From Lepeophtheirus salmonis (Eukaryota; Arthropoda; Copepoda; Siphonostomatoida; Caligidae): a stretch of 64,000 nucleotides of DNA. The stretch lies in NCBI RefSeq assembly GCF_016086655.4, contig NC_052136.2:1674001-1738000 (forward strand). The letters are read 5' to 3'. The first letter of the stretch is position 1. Each line of letters begins with the position of its first letter. The position numbers and the translations under genes are program-made. Below the pieces are notes generated by a model that saw only the letters and a program-made list of their open reading frames with translations, did not search any database and was not told the DNA's origin. Below, piece by piece: positions 32,880 through 42,129 of the stretch.

Positions 32880-33893
32880 TTATTTTCTATCTTTGGCTTG
32901 TCTCAAGGACATGCCCTCTCCTTTAAAGGCTTTAAAATCATTTGTCACCTCAACTCCATTGGTTGCTTTCTTGGGTTTTGAATTACGAATGAATTTCAGT
33001 GTTCCAAAGACGAAGTCTTCGTCTGGTATTCCTCGTACATATTCTCGCTCTTTGCTGTTCCCAGAGGTAGAAGCAGTTCTTTTCTTTTTACCATCCAGCC
33101 TTACACCATCCCCTGTAAATGCGACAAAGCCCTTTGGAGCGGGCAACAAATCTGTCACATCCATGGGTTCATCTTCATCCTCTTCTTGTGCACTTGCATT
33201 TTTGGAGGAGCTTTTTGCGTCTGGCTCCACGTAGCCCACAGGGGCTGCGAATTCAACATTCATATCACATTCAATAATGCTCACAGCCTGATCAGGCTTT
33301 GTTTCAAGGACGCTCATCTGATAGATTCGATCATTGTAGTTAATGGCAATCACGTCCCCAGTGGAGAGACAGGCAAAGTTTCGTAGCCTGGACTCGAGTA
33401 CTGCTTTAGGGTTGGAGAGTTCGAGGAAGTCCAACGAGTGGGGTTGGAATTTGGAGTAGGTGGCTACGGGGAGTGATGCGGACTCTACTTGGAGAATATC
33501 CCCTTCGCCCAACATGAGATTTTCCATCATCCAATAGGGGAGATGTACTTTGCCCTCGTCTGCTACGAATTCAAGGACTCCAGCATGAGAAGTGCGACCT
33601 GTTTTACGGTTGGTTAGTTTGAAGAGCATGGGGTACACGATGTTGAGACGACTTAATTGATCCAGAGCAGAGCCAGGAAGGATTATTTTCCCACCCCATT
33701 CTAATTGGCTTCGAACGTTTCCACCCAGCATAGAGGTGGAGTAGCAGGCATATTGAGTGTTGAAAGGGCGAGCCGGAATCTCCGGTCCAAAAAAAAGAGA
33801 ACATTCTATGGACACTTTTCTATTATTCGTCGAAGAATCCAACTCTTTACTTTGACAACCAAAAATATACTTATTCAATTCATCAAAATCCAT
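32880..33893 (-). CDS. UFD1: UFD1, ubiquitin recognition factor in ER-associated degradation
   Basis: Single-exon frame; the core from NTQYACYSTSMLGGN onward matches UFD1 throughout: GGKIILPGSALDQLSRLNI, YPMLFKLTN, GVLEFVADEG, YSKFQPHSLDF, NPKAVLESRLRNFACLS, GDVIAINYND, TKPDQAVSIIECDMNVEF. The C-terminal third is acidic then basic, with the p97/Npl4-binding part expected there. UFD1 with NPL4 brings ubiquitinated clients to p97/VCP. The start is uncertain. The ATG at 33893 gives 337 residues with ~30 N-terminal residues unlike the family. An ATG at 33804 would give the usual MFSF-type start but is out of frame by one base across an A8 tract at 33789-33796. I give the unbroken frame; the 33804 start is probably the biological one. 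Confidence 0.9.
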   Translation of the reverse strand: MDFDELNKYIFGCQSKELDSSTNNRKVSIECSLFFGPEIPARPFNTQYACYSTSMLGGNVRSQLEWGGKIILPGSALDQLSRLNIVYPMLFKLTNRKTGRTSHAGVLEFVADEGKVHLPYWMMENLMLGEGDILQVESASLPVATYSKFQPHSLDFLELSNPKAVLESRLRNFACLSTGDVIAINYNDRIYQMSVLETKPDQAVSIIECDMNVEFAAPVGYVEPDAKSSSKNASAQEEDEDEPMDVTDLLPAPKGFVAFTGDGVRLDGKKKRTASTSGNSKEREYVRGIPDEDFVFGTLKFIRNSKPKKATNGVEVTNDFKAFKGEGMSLRQAKDRK

Positions 33894-34947
33894 AGACAAT
33901 GACAATTGACAGCAGTATATAAATAATAAATAACAAAGAGGTTTGGTGATCAACCAGAGGGCGCTACTAAAATTCTATCACGAAATAAGGCGTGAGTGTC
34001 ATTTCCCCTCGGATAAAATTTGATGATATCTTCTTTTTTTTTATTTGTCTGAATTTTTCCCCCCTTTACTATATTTCAAGATCCATGCTACAAATTTGAC
34101 TACATGAATAATTTATTTCATGGTCTTATTGTAGCTATTATTGACTTTTAATTTTCGAGTCTCAAAAATCGGTGTACATATCAGAATTTGGCTTTACATT
34201 ATGAAATTTGAATTTGTATGTAAATATTTAATAAAGTTTCATACATTTGATGAAAATCATAGTATTTTGGTTGGTTATCTTATATCTATATTAACTAAGC
34301 AAAGTTTATCGGAATGATAGTATATTAAACTTTTTTGTTAGCTGGAGGGGCTGTTTAGTTATTGTTTGGAGAGATACTTAGGAGTTAATAGTTATAATGT
34401 TATATAATATAATCTCTTGAACAATGAGCAAACTAGATCCCAGGAATTTTTAATTCTCTTATGTAAGCATAAGTCAATGGCTCAATCTTGCGTTTTTCTT
34501 TCTACATCTCGCAGTTATTTTGTAGTATCACGCAACCTTCCACAAGAAAATAAACCCAAGAACGACAAAAAATCAGATGGTATTTAGCCAATTTTTCTTA
34601 ATTATGTAATTATTATTCAATAATTTTTAAGAAGTGTTCACAACTTAAAATTAATTAATTCTAATTCAACCAATCAACGTTCAGAACACTTATTAGGAGA
34701 AAAGAAGCAGAAACATCGACAGCTGACAACAAAATTCACAGTATAGTTTTTATTACGAATCTTGTTAATACAGAATTAGCAATATAACCGTGCCAATGAG
34801 TTCTAATACTATCTCGAAGAGTACAAGCTCCAATCACGCAACTTGTTGTGGTGAAAAACATCACTTTTTTTTAGAAATTTGACTTGGTAAACTCATACGA
34901 TTATATTATTATTTATTAGAGTAAAAATATGTATATGCTATACATCT
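33894..34947. other. UFD1 upstream region and repeat fragments
   Basis: No gene. It should hold the minus-strand UFD1 promoter just right of 33893. About 34495-34600 is a solo end of the long-TIR MITE family (TATCACGCAACCTTCC). 34600-34690 resembles 49540-49610 (CAATCAACGT, CAGAACACT). 34795-34895 is a TAATACTATCT-family repeat. Confidence 0.4.
34795..34895 (+). repeat. Dispersed repeat, TAATACTATCT family, copy 2
   Basis: Same order of blocks as 26366-26463: TAATACTATCT, AAGCTCCAATCACGCAAC, TTGTGGTGAAAAACATCA and TTTGACTTGGTA. Confidence 0.6.
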
Positions 34948-35835
34948 GGGACCACTATATACCCTGTGGTCCATTAAAATATGAAGACTTTGAATGATAA
35001 ACTTTAACAATATATAATCTATAATTAACAATAGAATATAAAAGAAATTAATACTATAAATAGATGTATGTCTGAGCTTTCTTAATCATTAATGAAGCCG
35101 CAGTTAATGGCAATGATGGCTTCCAGGAGGCATTGGAAGTACTGACACCCGCTGCTGATATAGTACTCTGTCATTGTGACCCAGTACTAGCTGGCGTTGG
35201 AATTGAGGGCCTCCTCGGTGTTTGGATGATGGTTAGTGCAGGTCTTTATCTCATCATGCACCCAAAAGGTGTAGCTGAGGGGATTGTCATCAGGGCTGTA
35301 GGGAGCCAAAAGAAACGAAAAAAAAGTTCAAGCGACTCATTCAAAAGAGTATTGCAACGGAGGAGATGGGTTTCTTTCATTGTTCGTGTCAAAAGCGACC
35401 TCTCCACTCTCACAATGCTCTTTCCACCCACCTTTTTATAGTTCTTTTGACAGTCTTGTGTGAAACCCCAATATCTCTTGCATCGGCCCTCACGGACTTG
35501 AGGGGATTGGCATAAGATGTTTTTTTTAACTCTTTGGATCCAGTGTGACCTTTTTGACAGAACCCTTCTTCCTCTCCAACGTTTTGGACTTGCTGACGGT
35601 GTATATGGTGGACTGGGGACGCCCAACTGCTTGGAGTGCGTGAATGGGAATTAGTTGTTCACGTTCAAGTGTCATTTTCTCGATTAGTATATAAGCTAGA
35701 GAGCTTAAGTTTGTTTTCTTTTTAACTAATTTTTTATGCTTTAATATATCGAAATATGAAGTAATTTTCAATCAATTAATTATGGAATTAGTAAGTGTTC
35801 ATATTTCAATGTATCACCTGGTATAGTGAACTCTG
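34948..35835 (-). mobile_element. Internally deleted mariner (copy 2, both ends visible)
   Basis: Terminal inverted repeats are visible: left CCACTATATACCCTGTGG followed by TCCATTAAAATATGAA (34948-34981), and the reverse complement of the right end, CACTATACCAGGTGATACA followed by TTGAAATATGAA (about 35800-35830). The minus strand encodes LEREQLIPIHALQAVGR and KTLERKKGS near the 5' side, LLTRTMKETHLLRCNTLLN, and then jumps to SPDDNPLSYTFW and a C-terminus ending EAIIAINCGFIND. Central catalytic sequence is missing at the same place as in the copy at 130-945. Frameshifts occur as well. Total length about 890 bp against ~1.3 kb for a full mariner. Confidence 0.8.
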
Positions 35836-38245
35836 TATCCACACACCAGCAATACTTCATTAATACTAATACATTGTTATTTTTTAGAACTAAATAATAC
35901 TATAGTAGTACTATAAACAGTTCACCTTGTGACTAGTTTTTATATATTTAGACATACAAACTTTACTTTATTAATATTGATTAAGGTGAAATATCCTTAA
36001 GGTTTACGTATTTATTTGGTAGACCACTAGTTTATCTTTTACGTACTTTTTCAATAGAAAAATGTAGAATTACTCATTCTACGAATCCTCTACGATTTCC
36101 GTGTAGTAATCAGATACAAATAATTATTTGCCAACAAAAGTAATATTTGACAAGTAAATAAAATAGTTTATACCGTGAGCTTTTTATAAAATCTTTAAAT
36201 TAAATAATAACTTATTAATTAGCCATGCCATTCCCATTCATTCAGAAATTAAGAATGTGACCAGGGTCTTTTGAATGTCCTGATTTTAATTTTTATATAT
36301 TTTGTAGGGTTATAAATTATACATATTTGTAGAACCTACAACTTCCTCTGAAAAAAGAAGGGTTTGTTTGTTCAGGATTGTTAAACTACTTTTTCATTTG
36401 ACAAATATATTAATTATGTACATATATGTGGTCAAAATGACTAATGAGATCTTTATTGTGTCTCGTAATCTTTCAACAAATGAGAGAAAACACAAAGACC
36501 TAGTCGAAATCAATGGGTTGTAAGTCAATTATGTCAATCTCCCCCAAAACTTGGTACGTCATTATCTTTATTGTATCACGCAACCTTGCGACCAAAAAGA
36601 AACAGAAAAAAGGCCTGAAATCATCGGATAGTTAGGCAAATAAGTCAATCATACCAACTGCCATTTATATCTTATGTACTCCCAGACTATCACTGTCATA
36701 TTATTTCGTCGCCCTTTTTAAAATGAATTACATATCATTAATATCTATGTAGTATTTTATTCGATACTGTATTATAATATTGCTTATTAATATTTGATTA
36801 AAAAAGTAGTTATGATTAGTTATTAAATTATTTCTATGAAGAAATAGCCAAAATTTCTTCAAATAAATAATAAAATGGCGAATATATATATATTATATAA
36901 ACTACAAAGGATCAACTAGAAATTGTATTTCGGTTCTTTTGGAAGCGGAGCATATGTATTGAATAACTTATTACTTTGTGTATTTATGAAAAAGAGTAAA
37001 TTATGAACTAGCCATGGCGTATCAAGGGAGAAGAGGGAGTCGACAGCTGAATACAAAATACGGAAATGTTATTTTTGTGCAAGCGAGGTAACGCCGTGTT
37101 GGACTATTATAGGTTCTGTTTGATGTACAAATATAGACACTGTGGTGCGCTCTATCCAGTAAAAACCTAACAAGACCTCAAATTTTAAATACCAAGAGAA
37201 AGTCTAATTTCTGTCAAAATATTCAAATTACTCCGTGGCATCGTTTTCTTGTAATATAAACTTGTTTTTGAGCTTGGATTTGCATATTTCATAATATTTT
37301 TAGTCAAAATTATCGATTTGTATATCGCAACCTCTGCCCCGAAAATAAACAGAACTAGTTGTTCGGGCCTTAATATAATTGGATCCGAATTATATAATTA
37401 TTACAGGGGGGATACGCAGGATTATATATATTTTTTTGGGGAGGGGGTGGGGCAAAGTTATTTTTATCTTTTTTGAAAAAAAAAATTTAATTTCAAGTTT
37501 TAAATTTAAAATTTAAAGTTTTTTTTTGAAAAATCAACAGCTACTCACAAAAAATTTAATTTTTTGGAAAATTTGGTTAGCCAAATAAGTCAATCATACC
37601 AACTACTATTTATCTCCATATTACTCCCAGACTATCATTGTCATATTATTTTCCACGATTTCGAAAATGAATTCCACATATTTTAGAATATTAAAATCCT
37701 GCATAATATTTTATTCGATATTGTATTATAATATTGCTTTGTAGTGCAGCTATACATTTTTTTTATGATAGGCAAAATTTCTTCATAGAATTAATAAAAT
37801 GGCCAATATATATATATATTAATATACAACGACTATGATGGATTAACAATAAATAACTGTATTCTTGTACTTTTTGAAATTGCACATAAGTTTAGGAGAA
37901 CTTCTTATATTTATCAAAAATAGTGCAATCTGAAATAGCCATGAAATATCAACACAGAGCATATACATATAGAGGTCTAGTTACAGGCAAGCGCTATTGG
38001 CAAATGTGCAATAGTAGGGTCTCCCCCAACCCTTCAGTCTGTATCAACAAGACAAATATGTAAATAAATCTTCAAAACATTAAATATTTCAACGAAAATT
38101 AATTAGGTAAGTTGGTTATAATAAACTTTAAGCCCCTTAAAAGACACTTTAATATTGCTTCCACATTTCAATGGCTTGATAAGACATATTTCTACTTCAA
38201 CAAAGAAGACTTAGCTCATTTACTTTTCAGTGTCTTTAATCCAAA
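35836..38245. other. Gene-free repeat-rich region
   Basis: No gene seen. 36536-36670 is a long-TIR MITE end (CACGCAACCTTGCGACC, AAAAAGAAACAGAAAAAAGG, AAGTCAATCATACCAACTG). 36670-36800 and 37575-37780 are diverged direct copies of each other (CTCCCAGACTATCA, TATTTTATTCGATA, TATTATAATATTGCTT). 37405-37570 is a left end of the CAGGGGCGTCC MITE family inserted between them. Confidence 0.45.
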
Positions 38246-38886
38246 ATGAAAACGTCCGGAGGAACTTATTGTGCTGCGATAAATTGTTCCAACAATTGGA
38301 AAGCCAACCGTTTGCATTTCTTCTTAACGATAAGATCTGCAAAAGATGGATTCAGAATTCTCGTCGAGCCGATTTAAGAGGAAGGTCTAGTAAGTCATGC
38401 AACGTTAGTCTTAGACTTTGTGATAAGCATTTTGAGGAGTGTATATTCATGAATTAAAAAAAAAAGTTACTGATACCTAATGCAATTCCCACTATTTTCG
38501 ATGTACTAAATCCTCCCCCCAAAGTAATTCCTGAACGTCGTCTTTTTCTGCGACATATTCAAGATTAGAAGCCTTTTCGCTTGACTTTACTTGAAAGACA
38601 TTCAGCTGGTATGATTATGATATAGGTAGGTACATATGATATGTATACTTATAAGAAGATATATGACTTTAAAATATATTTTTTGGCAGATAACATTTGC
38701 ATGGATGTCTCTATACAGTCTATAAAACTCACACCTCTGATAAATGTGAAACACAGAATCCCTTCAATGAACCCATACCTTTCTAAACTTCAGCATTATC
38801 TTAACTCTATTCAGCTCCGTGATGCAGTCAGAAAGACCAAACGCTCTTATAGAAATGAAATCAAGACTTTTGCTATCAATACCTAA
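38246..38886 (+). pseudogene. THAP-domain gene remnant
   Basis: ATG at 38246 opens MKTSGGTYCAAINCSNNW, with the first THAP zinc cysteines. A frameshift near 38315 is needed to continue as NDKICKRWIQNSRRADLRG and LRLCDKHFEE, giving the family Trp and the C..H pair. A stop after IFMN and an A10 tract require a second shift before LLIPNAIPTIFDVLNPPP, the usual post-THAP segment. A possible intron (donor GTATGA near 38607, acceptor TTTTTGGCAG at about 38690) leads to an exon ending KTKRSYRNEIKTFAINT before TAA. THAP domains bind DNA and derive from P-element transposases. Two frame errors suggest a pseudogene, though one lies in a homopolymer. Confidence 0.6.
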
Positions 38887-39164
38887 TACAAAAGTCCGCT
38901 TGCAACAGATTTATCTTGGCAAAGTTCAAACTACCCGCTGTTTCATCTATACATGAGCCGAATCAAGAAGGCCTCATATTAGATAATTTAAAAAAAAAAA
39001 AAAAAAATTATTGGCAATGTTAGTTCAATGTATATTTATTTCATATCACTTCAGCTCCCACATATTGTTGACAATATAGATGTTGTTCAAACAAAATTAT
39101 AATTATTAAAATTTTATTATATTGACCATTAACTTACATGATAAGATAAATAATTTCCTACGGA
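38887..39164. other. Gene-free spacer
   Basis: AT-rich, with a 16-base A run near 38990. Nothing recognisable. Confidence 0.3.
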
Positions 39165-39870
39165 AATCAGATATAATCGTAGAATCGGGATTGGCATCAG
39201 GAAAATCATGATTATTTTGTGATTCCGATTCTTATTTATTTATTTTCTAAGTTATGAAAAAAAAAAAAACCCCCCTCTAAAATAAGGAATTTTTGATTTT
39301 ACTAGAAAATTTAATTTTTAAAATTTTAAAATATCCAAAAATTTTATAATAGAAATTTAGTTTTTGAATTTTTTTCCAAAAAAAAAATATTTTCTTGGGA
39401 ACAGCCGGGGATTTTTGAAATTTTTTTCCAAAAAATGTAATAATTTAAATTCTTTTTTATTTTATTTATTTTTTGTGAACAACTGTAGATTTTTGAATTT
39501 TTTTGGGAATAGCCATGGGTTTTTTGAATTTTTTTGGTAGTGGCCATGGGTTTTCTGATTTTTTTCCCCCAAAAATTTAATCTTTGTGAATAGTTGTGGA
39601 TTTATGAAAAAAAGTTAAATATCAAATTGTATTTTGATTTTTTTTTTCAAAAGATTTAATTTGAAAAAAAAAACATAATTTCTTTTCAAAGATATTCCAA
39701 AACCAAGCCCCTTGAAATATAATCATGTGGATGCCCCTGATAGCAAAATGTGTTTTTAAAAAAAATATTCATTTAAATATTAAAGAATTGGAATCGGGAT
39801 TTTTTTACTAGAATTGCAACGGAATTAGATATTTTTTTGAATTATCCCATCACTACTTTTGACATTGCAA
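39165..39870. mobile_element. TAGTGATGGGAT-family element (copy, interrupted)
   Basis: The right end, reverse-complemented, is AGTAGTGATGGGATAATTC, as at the left end of 57167-57876. The left part (AATCGGGATTGGCATC, GATTCCGATTCTTATTTAT, TCTAAGTTATGAAA) matches the interior of that copy. The middle is occupied by an AT-rich MITE of another family. Confidence 0.55.
39255..39742. mobile_element. AT-rich MITE nested in the preceding element
   Basis: Begins with ACCCCCCTCTAAAATAAGGA, like the copy at 53565 (CCCCCCACTCAAAATAAATA). Interior of GGATTTTTGAATTTTTTT-type units. The right end GTGGATGCCCCTG is an inverted CAGGGGCGTCC-type terminus. Confidence 0.55.
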
Positions 39871-40775
39871 AAATGATTTGATACGTATTCTCCCTAAAGT
39901 TAATTACAGTGAAGTATGTGTTAACAATGAATTATTGAGCAAAGTTGTTTCATTAGAAGCATTTAATGATGATAATAGTCAATGATTTAGTAGAGAGTGA
40001 TATCAACACATAGGTATCTACGTTTATTCATAATATGTACGTCTTTTATTACACCCAAGTATCTTGACTGGCTTCCAGCATCGTATTGAGAGGCAATATT
40101 TAAATGATTCATTCGAATTTTTTTCTGAGAGATATTGTGTCGTAAATACGGTCATAAAGATATTGCGATTAGAAAATATTTTTTTCCTTTGACTACGCAG
40201 AAATTTAAACTCTTGAAATATTCATTACTCATATGTATATTTATTCTAAATGAATAAAAGATACAATTCATTTTCAGGTACATTGGTTGCTATATCTAAC
40301 TATTGTAACTCACAAACTTTCATCCAAAGATAAATTAAAAATAATAAAATGACAGTCTGCAGGATTAAAATTTTAGAAATTTTTTTATGTAAATCATTCG
40401 TTGTGTGCAGACATGTTCCTTTCTACTGCATTGATAGTATTTCGTGTTAGTGGATAGTGACTTTTCTGTGCGATCATATTTGTTTACAGTTAGTTATCGA
40501 ATGTAAGCCTGACACTGAAGAGGATTTCTTTTGTTTTCTGTTTTCTTAAATCGAAACACGGACATCTTGGAGCGTGATTTGGAATTTGTCTCTGTTATCC
40601 GGAGAATCAAGCTAAGGAATCAATTAATTGATATCTATCACTATTTTGCTTCTCTTTTTGGAAAGGGAACGTGCGTTAAACCTCGTCTGCTTTTTTTCGT
40701 TTTTTGTTTCTTCTCTTTTCTTTCTTAAAACTTTGAAGAAGTACCTTCTGTACTTCATATTCATCCCTTGTTAAG
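39871..40775. other. Gene-free region, possible retrotransposon leader
   Basis: No gene seen. 40490-40775 immediately precedes the ORF1 start and may be its 5' UTR. Confidence 0.3.
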
Positions 40776-41640
40776 ATGCCCGATGAACCAACAGACAAAC
40801 CCCCTGCTAAAAAATAATTCACTCTTTGAACTCTCAACGAAGGGCAATATGCCACCGTCCTTAAACGAGGATACAGCATTGATAAAGATGCATATACTCA
40901 AATGAATTTGAGTTGCTACTTCAAGTGGGAAATTTTTGTTCTCATTCTTGAAGATGTTGATGGAAAGTCTTTCAATGCAGATAATGTTAAACATGTTGAC
41001 ATTTATGCTGTTGCTATGCAGTTTGGCTTCAAAGATCACGAAATTACAGGGTCAACTCTAATATTTAGAATAAGCCAGGCTTTATGTATACAAGGTTCCC
41101 AATTGATATTACAGGTATTTCAGAATCCTCGAAAGTTGAAAATTAAAAATATGGAGGGCATATTTAAGGAGGTTACCTTTAAACTGAAAGGAATAGACAA
41201 GTTCTCCCATGATCAAAAGAAAAATATTGTCAATACGTTCAAACGGGTTGATGAATCAAAAGTTGTCTCCTCCTTGAAGCAATTTGGTGATGTATCGAAC
41301 CACTATCTGAAAAAGAACCCCATAGACAAAAAATCAGAAGAAAAGTATTTATATTACAGAAATTTGGAGAGATAGCGATTATATCTTTGAAATAGTTGCA
41401 AATCCGTCCTCTATCCCCCAAATTGTGCCAATTCAAAGACAGTTAGTCAAACTTAAATTTTCGGGAGTCGAACTCCAATGCCGAAGGTGCTTCAATTTTG
41501 GCCATATCAAGCAATACTGTTCTGAAAAAAGGATGAGAACCTTTGAATACGAAAAAGTGCTAAAAAAACAGAAACAATATCAGAACGCCTGTCATCCGAA
41601 GTAGAAAAATACCCTCATAACATTGCTTCTATTGTTAATA
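40776..41640 (+). pseudogene. Retrotransposon ORF1 (CCHC zinc-knuckle), broken
   Basis: The ATG at 40776 starts MPDEPTDKPPAKK, followed by two early stops; the same frame then runs from about 40850 to 41375 (TLNEGQYATVLKRGY, GITGS-like and KEVTFKLKGIDKFS blocks). After a one-base shift the next frame has the knuckle CRRCFNFGHIKQYC (C-x2-C-x4-H-x4-C, 41479-41520) and KKQKQYQN. This is the layout of a non-LTR retrotransposon nucleic-acid-binding ORF1. With the reverse-transcriptase pieces at 46200-48837 in the same orientation it may be one element split by the hAT gene. Confidence 0.6.
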
Positions 41641-42129
41641 CTAATACCCCTTCCAAAGAACCCGATTCGGTACCTCTGGGGGATTTCAGTGGTGAACTTG
41701 GGATATTTAAACAGGGCAAATGCTACAGCATAGATTAAATCTTGCAAGAATATCGTCCAATGGACTGTCTGACCATTATTTTCTTCAGGCAAACATTGGG
41801 AAAAATAAAATGAAAAGGAAAAACTCTAGACGGAAAGTCAATGCCGACCTATTCATAAAGGAAGGAGTATAATGGAGTATAAAATGCACGGTGCAAGAAT
41901 GAGAGAAAATTTTTGAACTATACAATTAAGTCAAACAATTTAAACCTCCTTAAATATTTTTAAAATAATAACGGATGAAGATAATGAACGAGATTATAAT
42001 ATACCATGAAACGGTTACATCGACAGAAAATAAATTATGTTCACAAGTCTTGATGTTCTTAACTCGCATGTATACGTGGTGATGTGTTTGAAAAAAATGA
42101 AGAAAAAATGCATGTGTTCTTTATCATGA
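41641..42129. other. Spacer between ORF1 remnant and hAT gene
   Basis: No gene identified. It should contain the hAT 3' UTR and its right terminus if the element is complete; I could not pick out a terminal repeat. Confidence 0.3.

Noticed and set aside
33604..33804. 66-codon minus frame starting at the ATG 33804
   Set aside because: Past the A8 tract it is the wrong frame of UFD1; only its first five or six codons matter, as the likely true UFD1 start.
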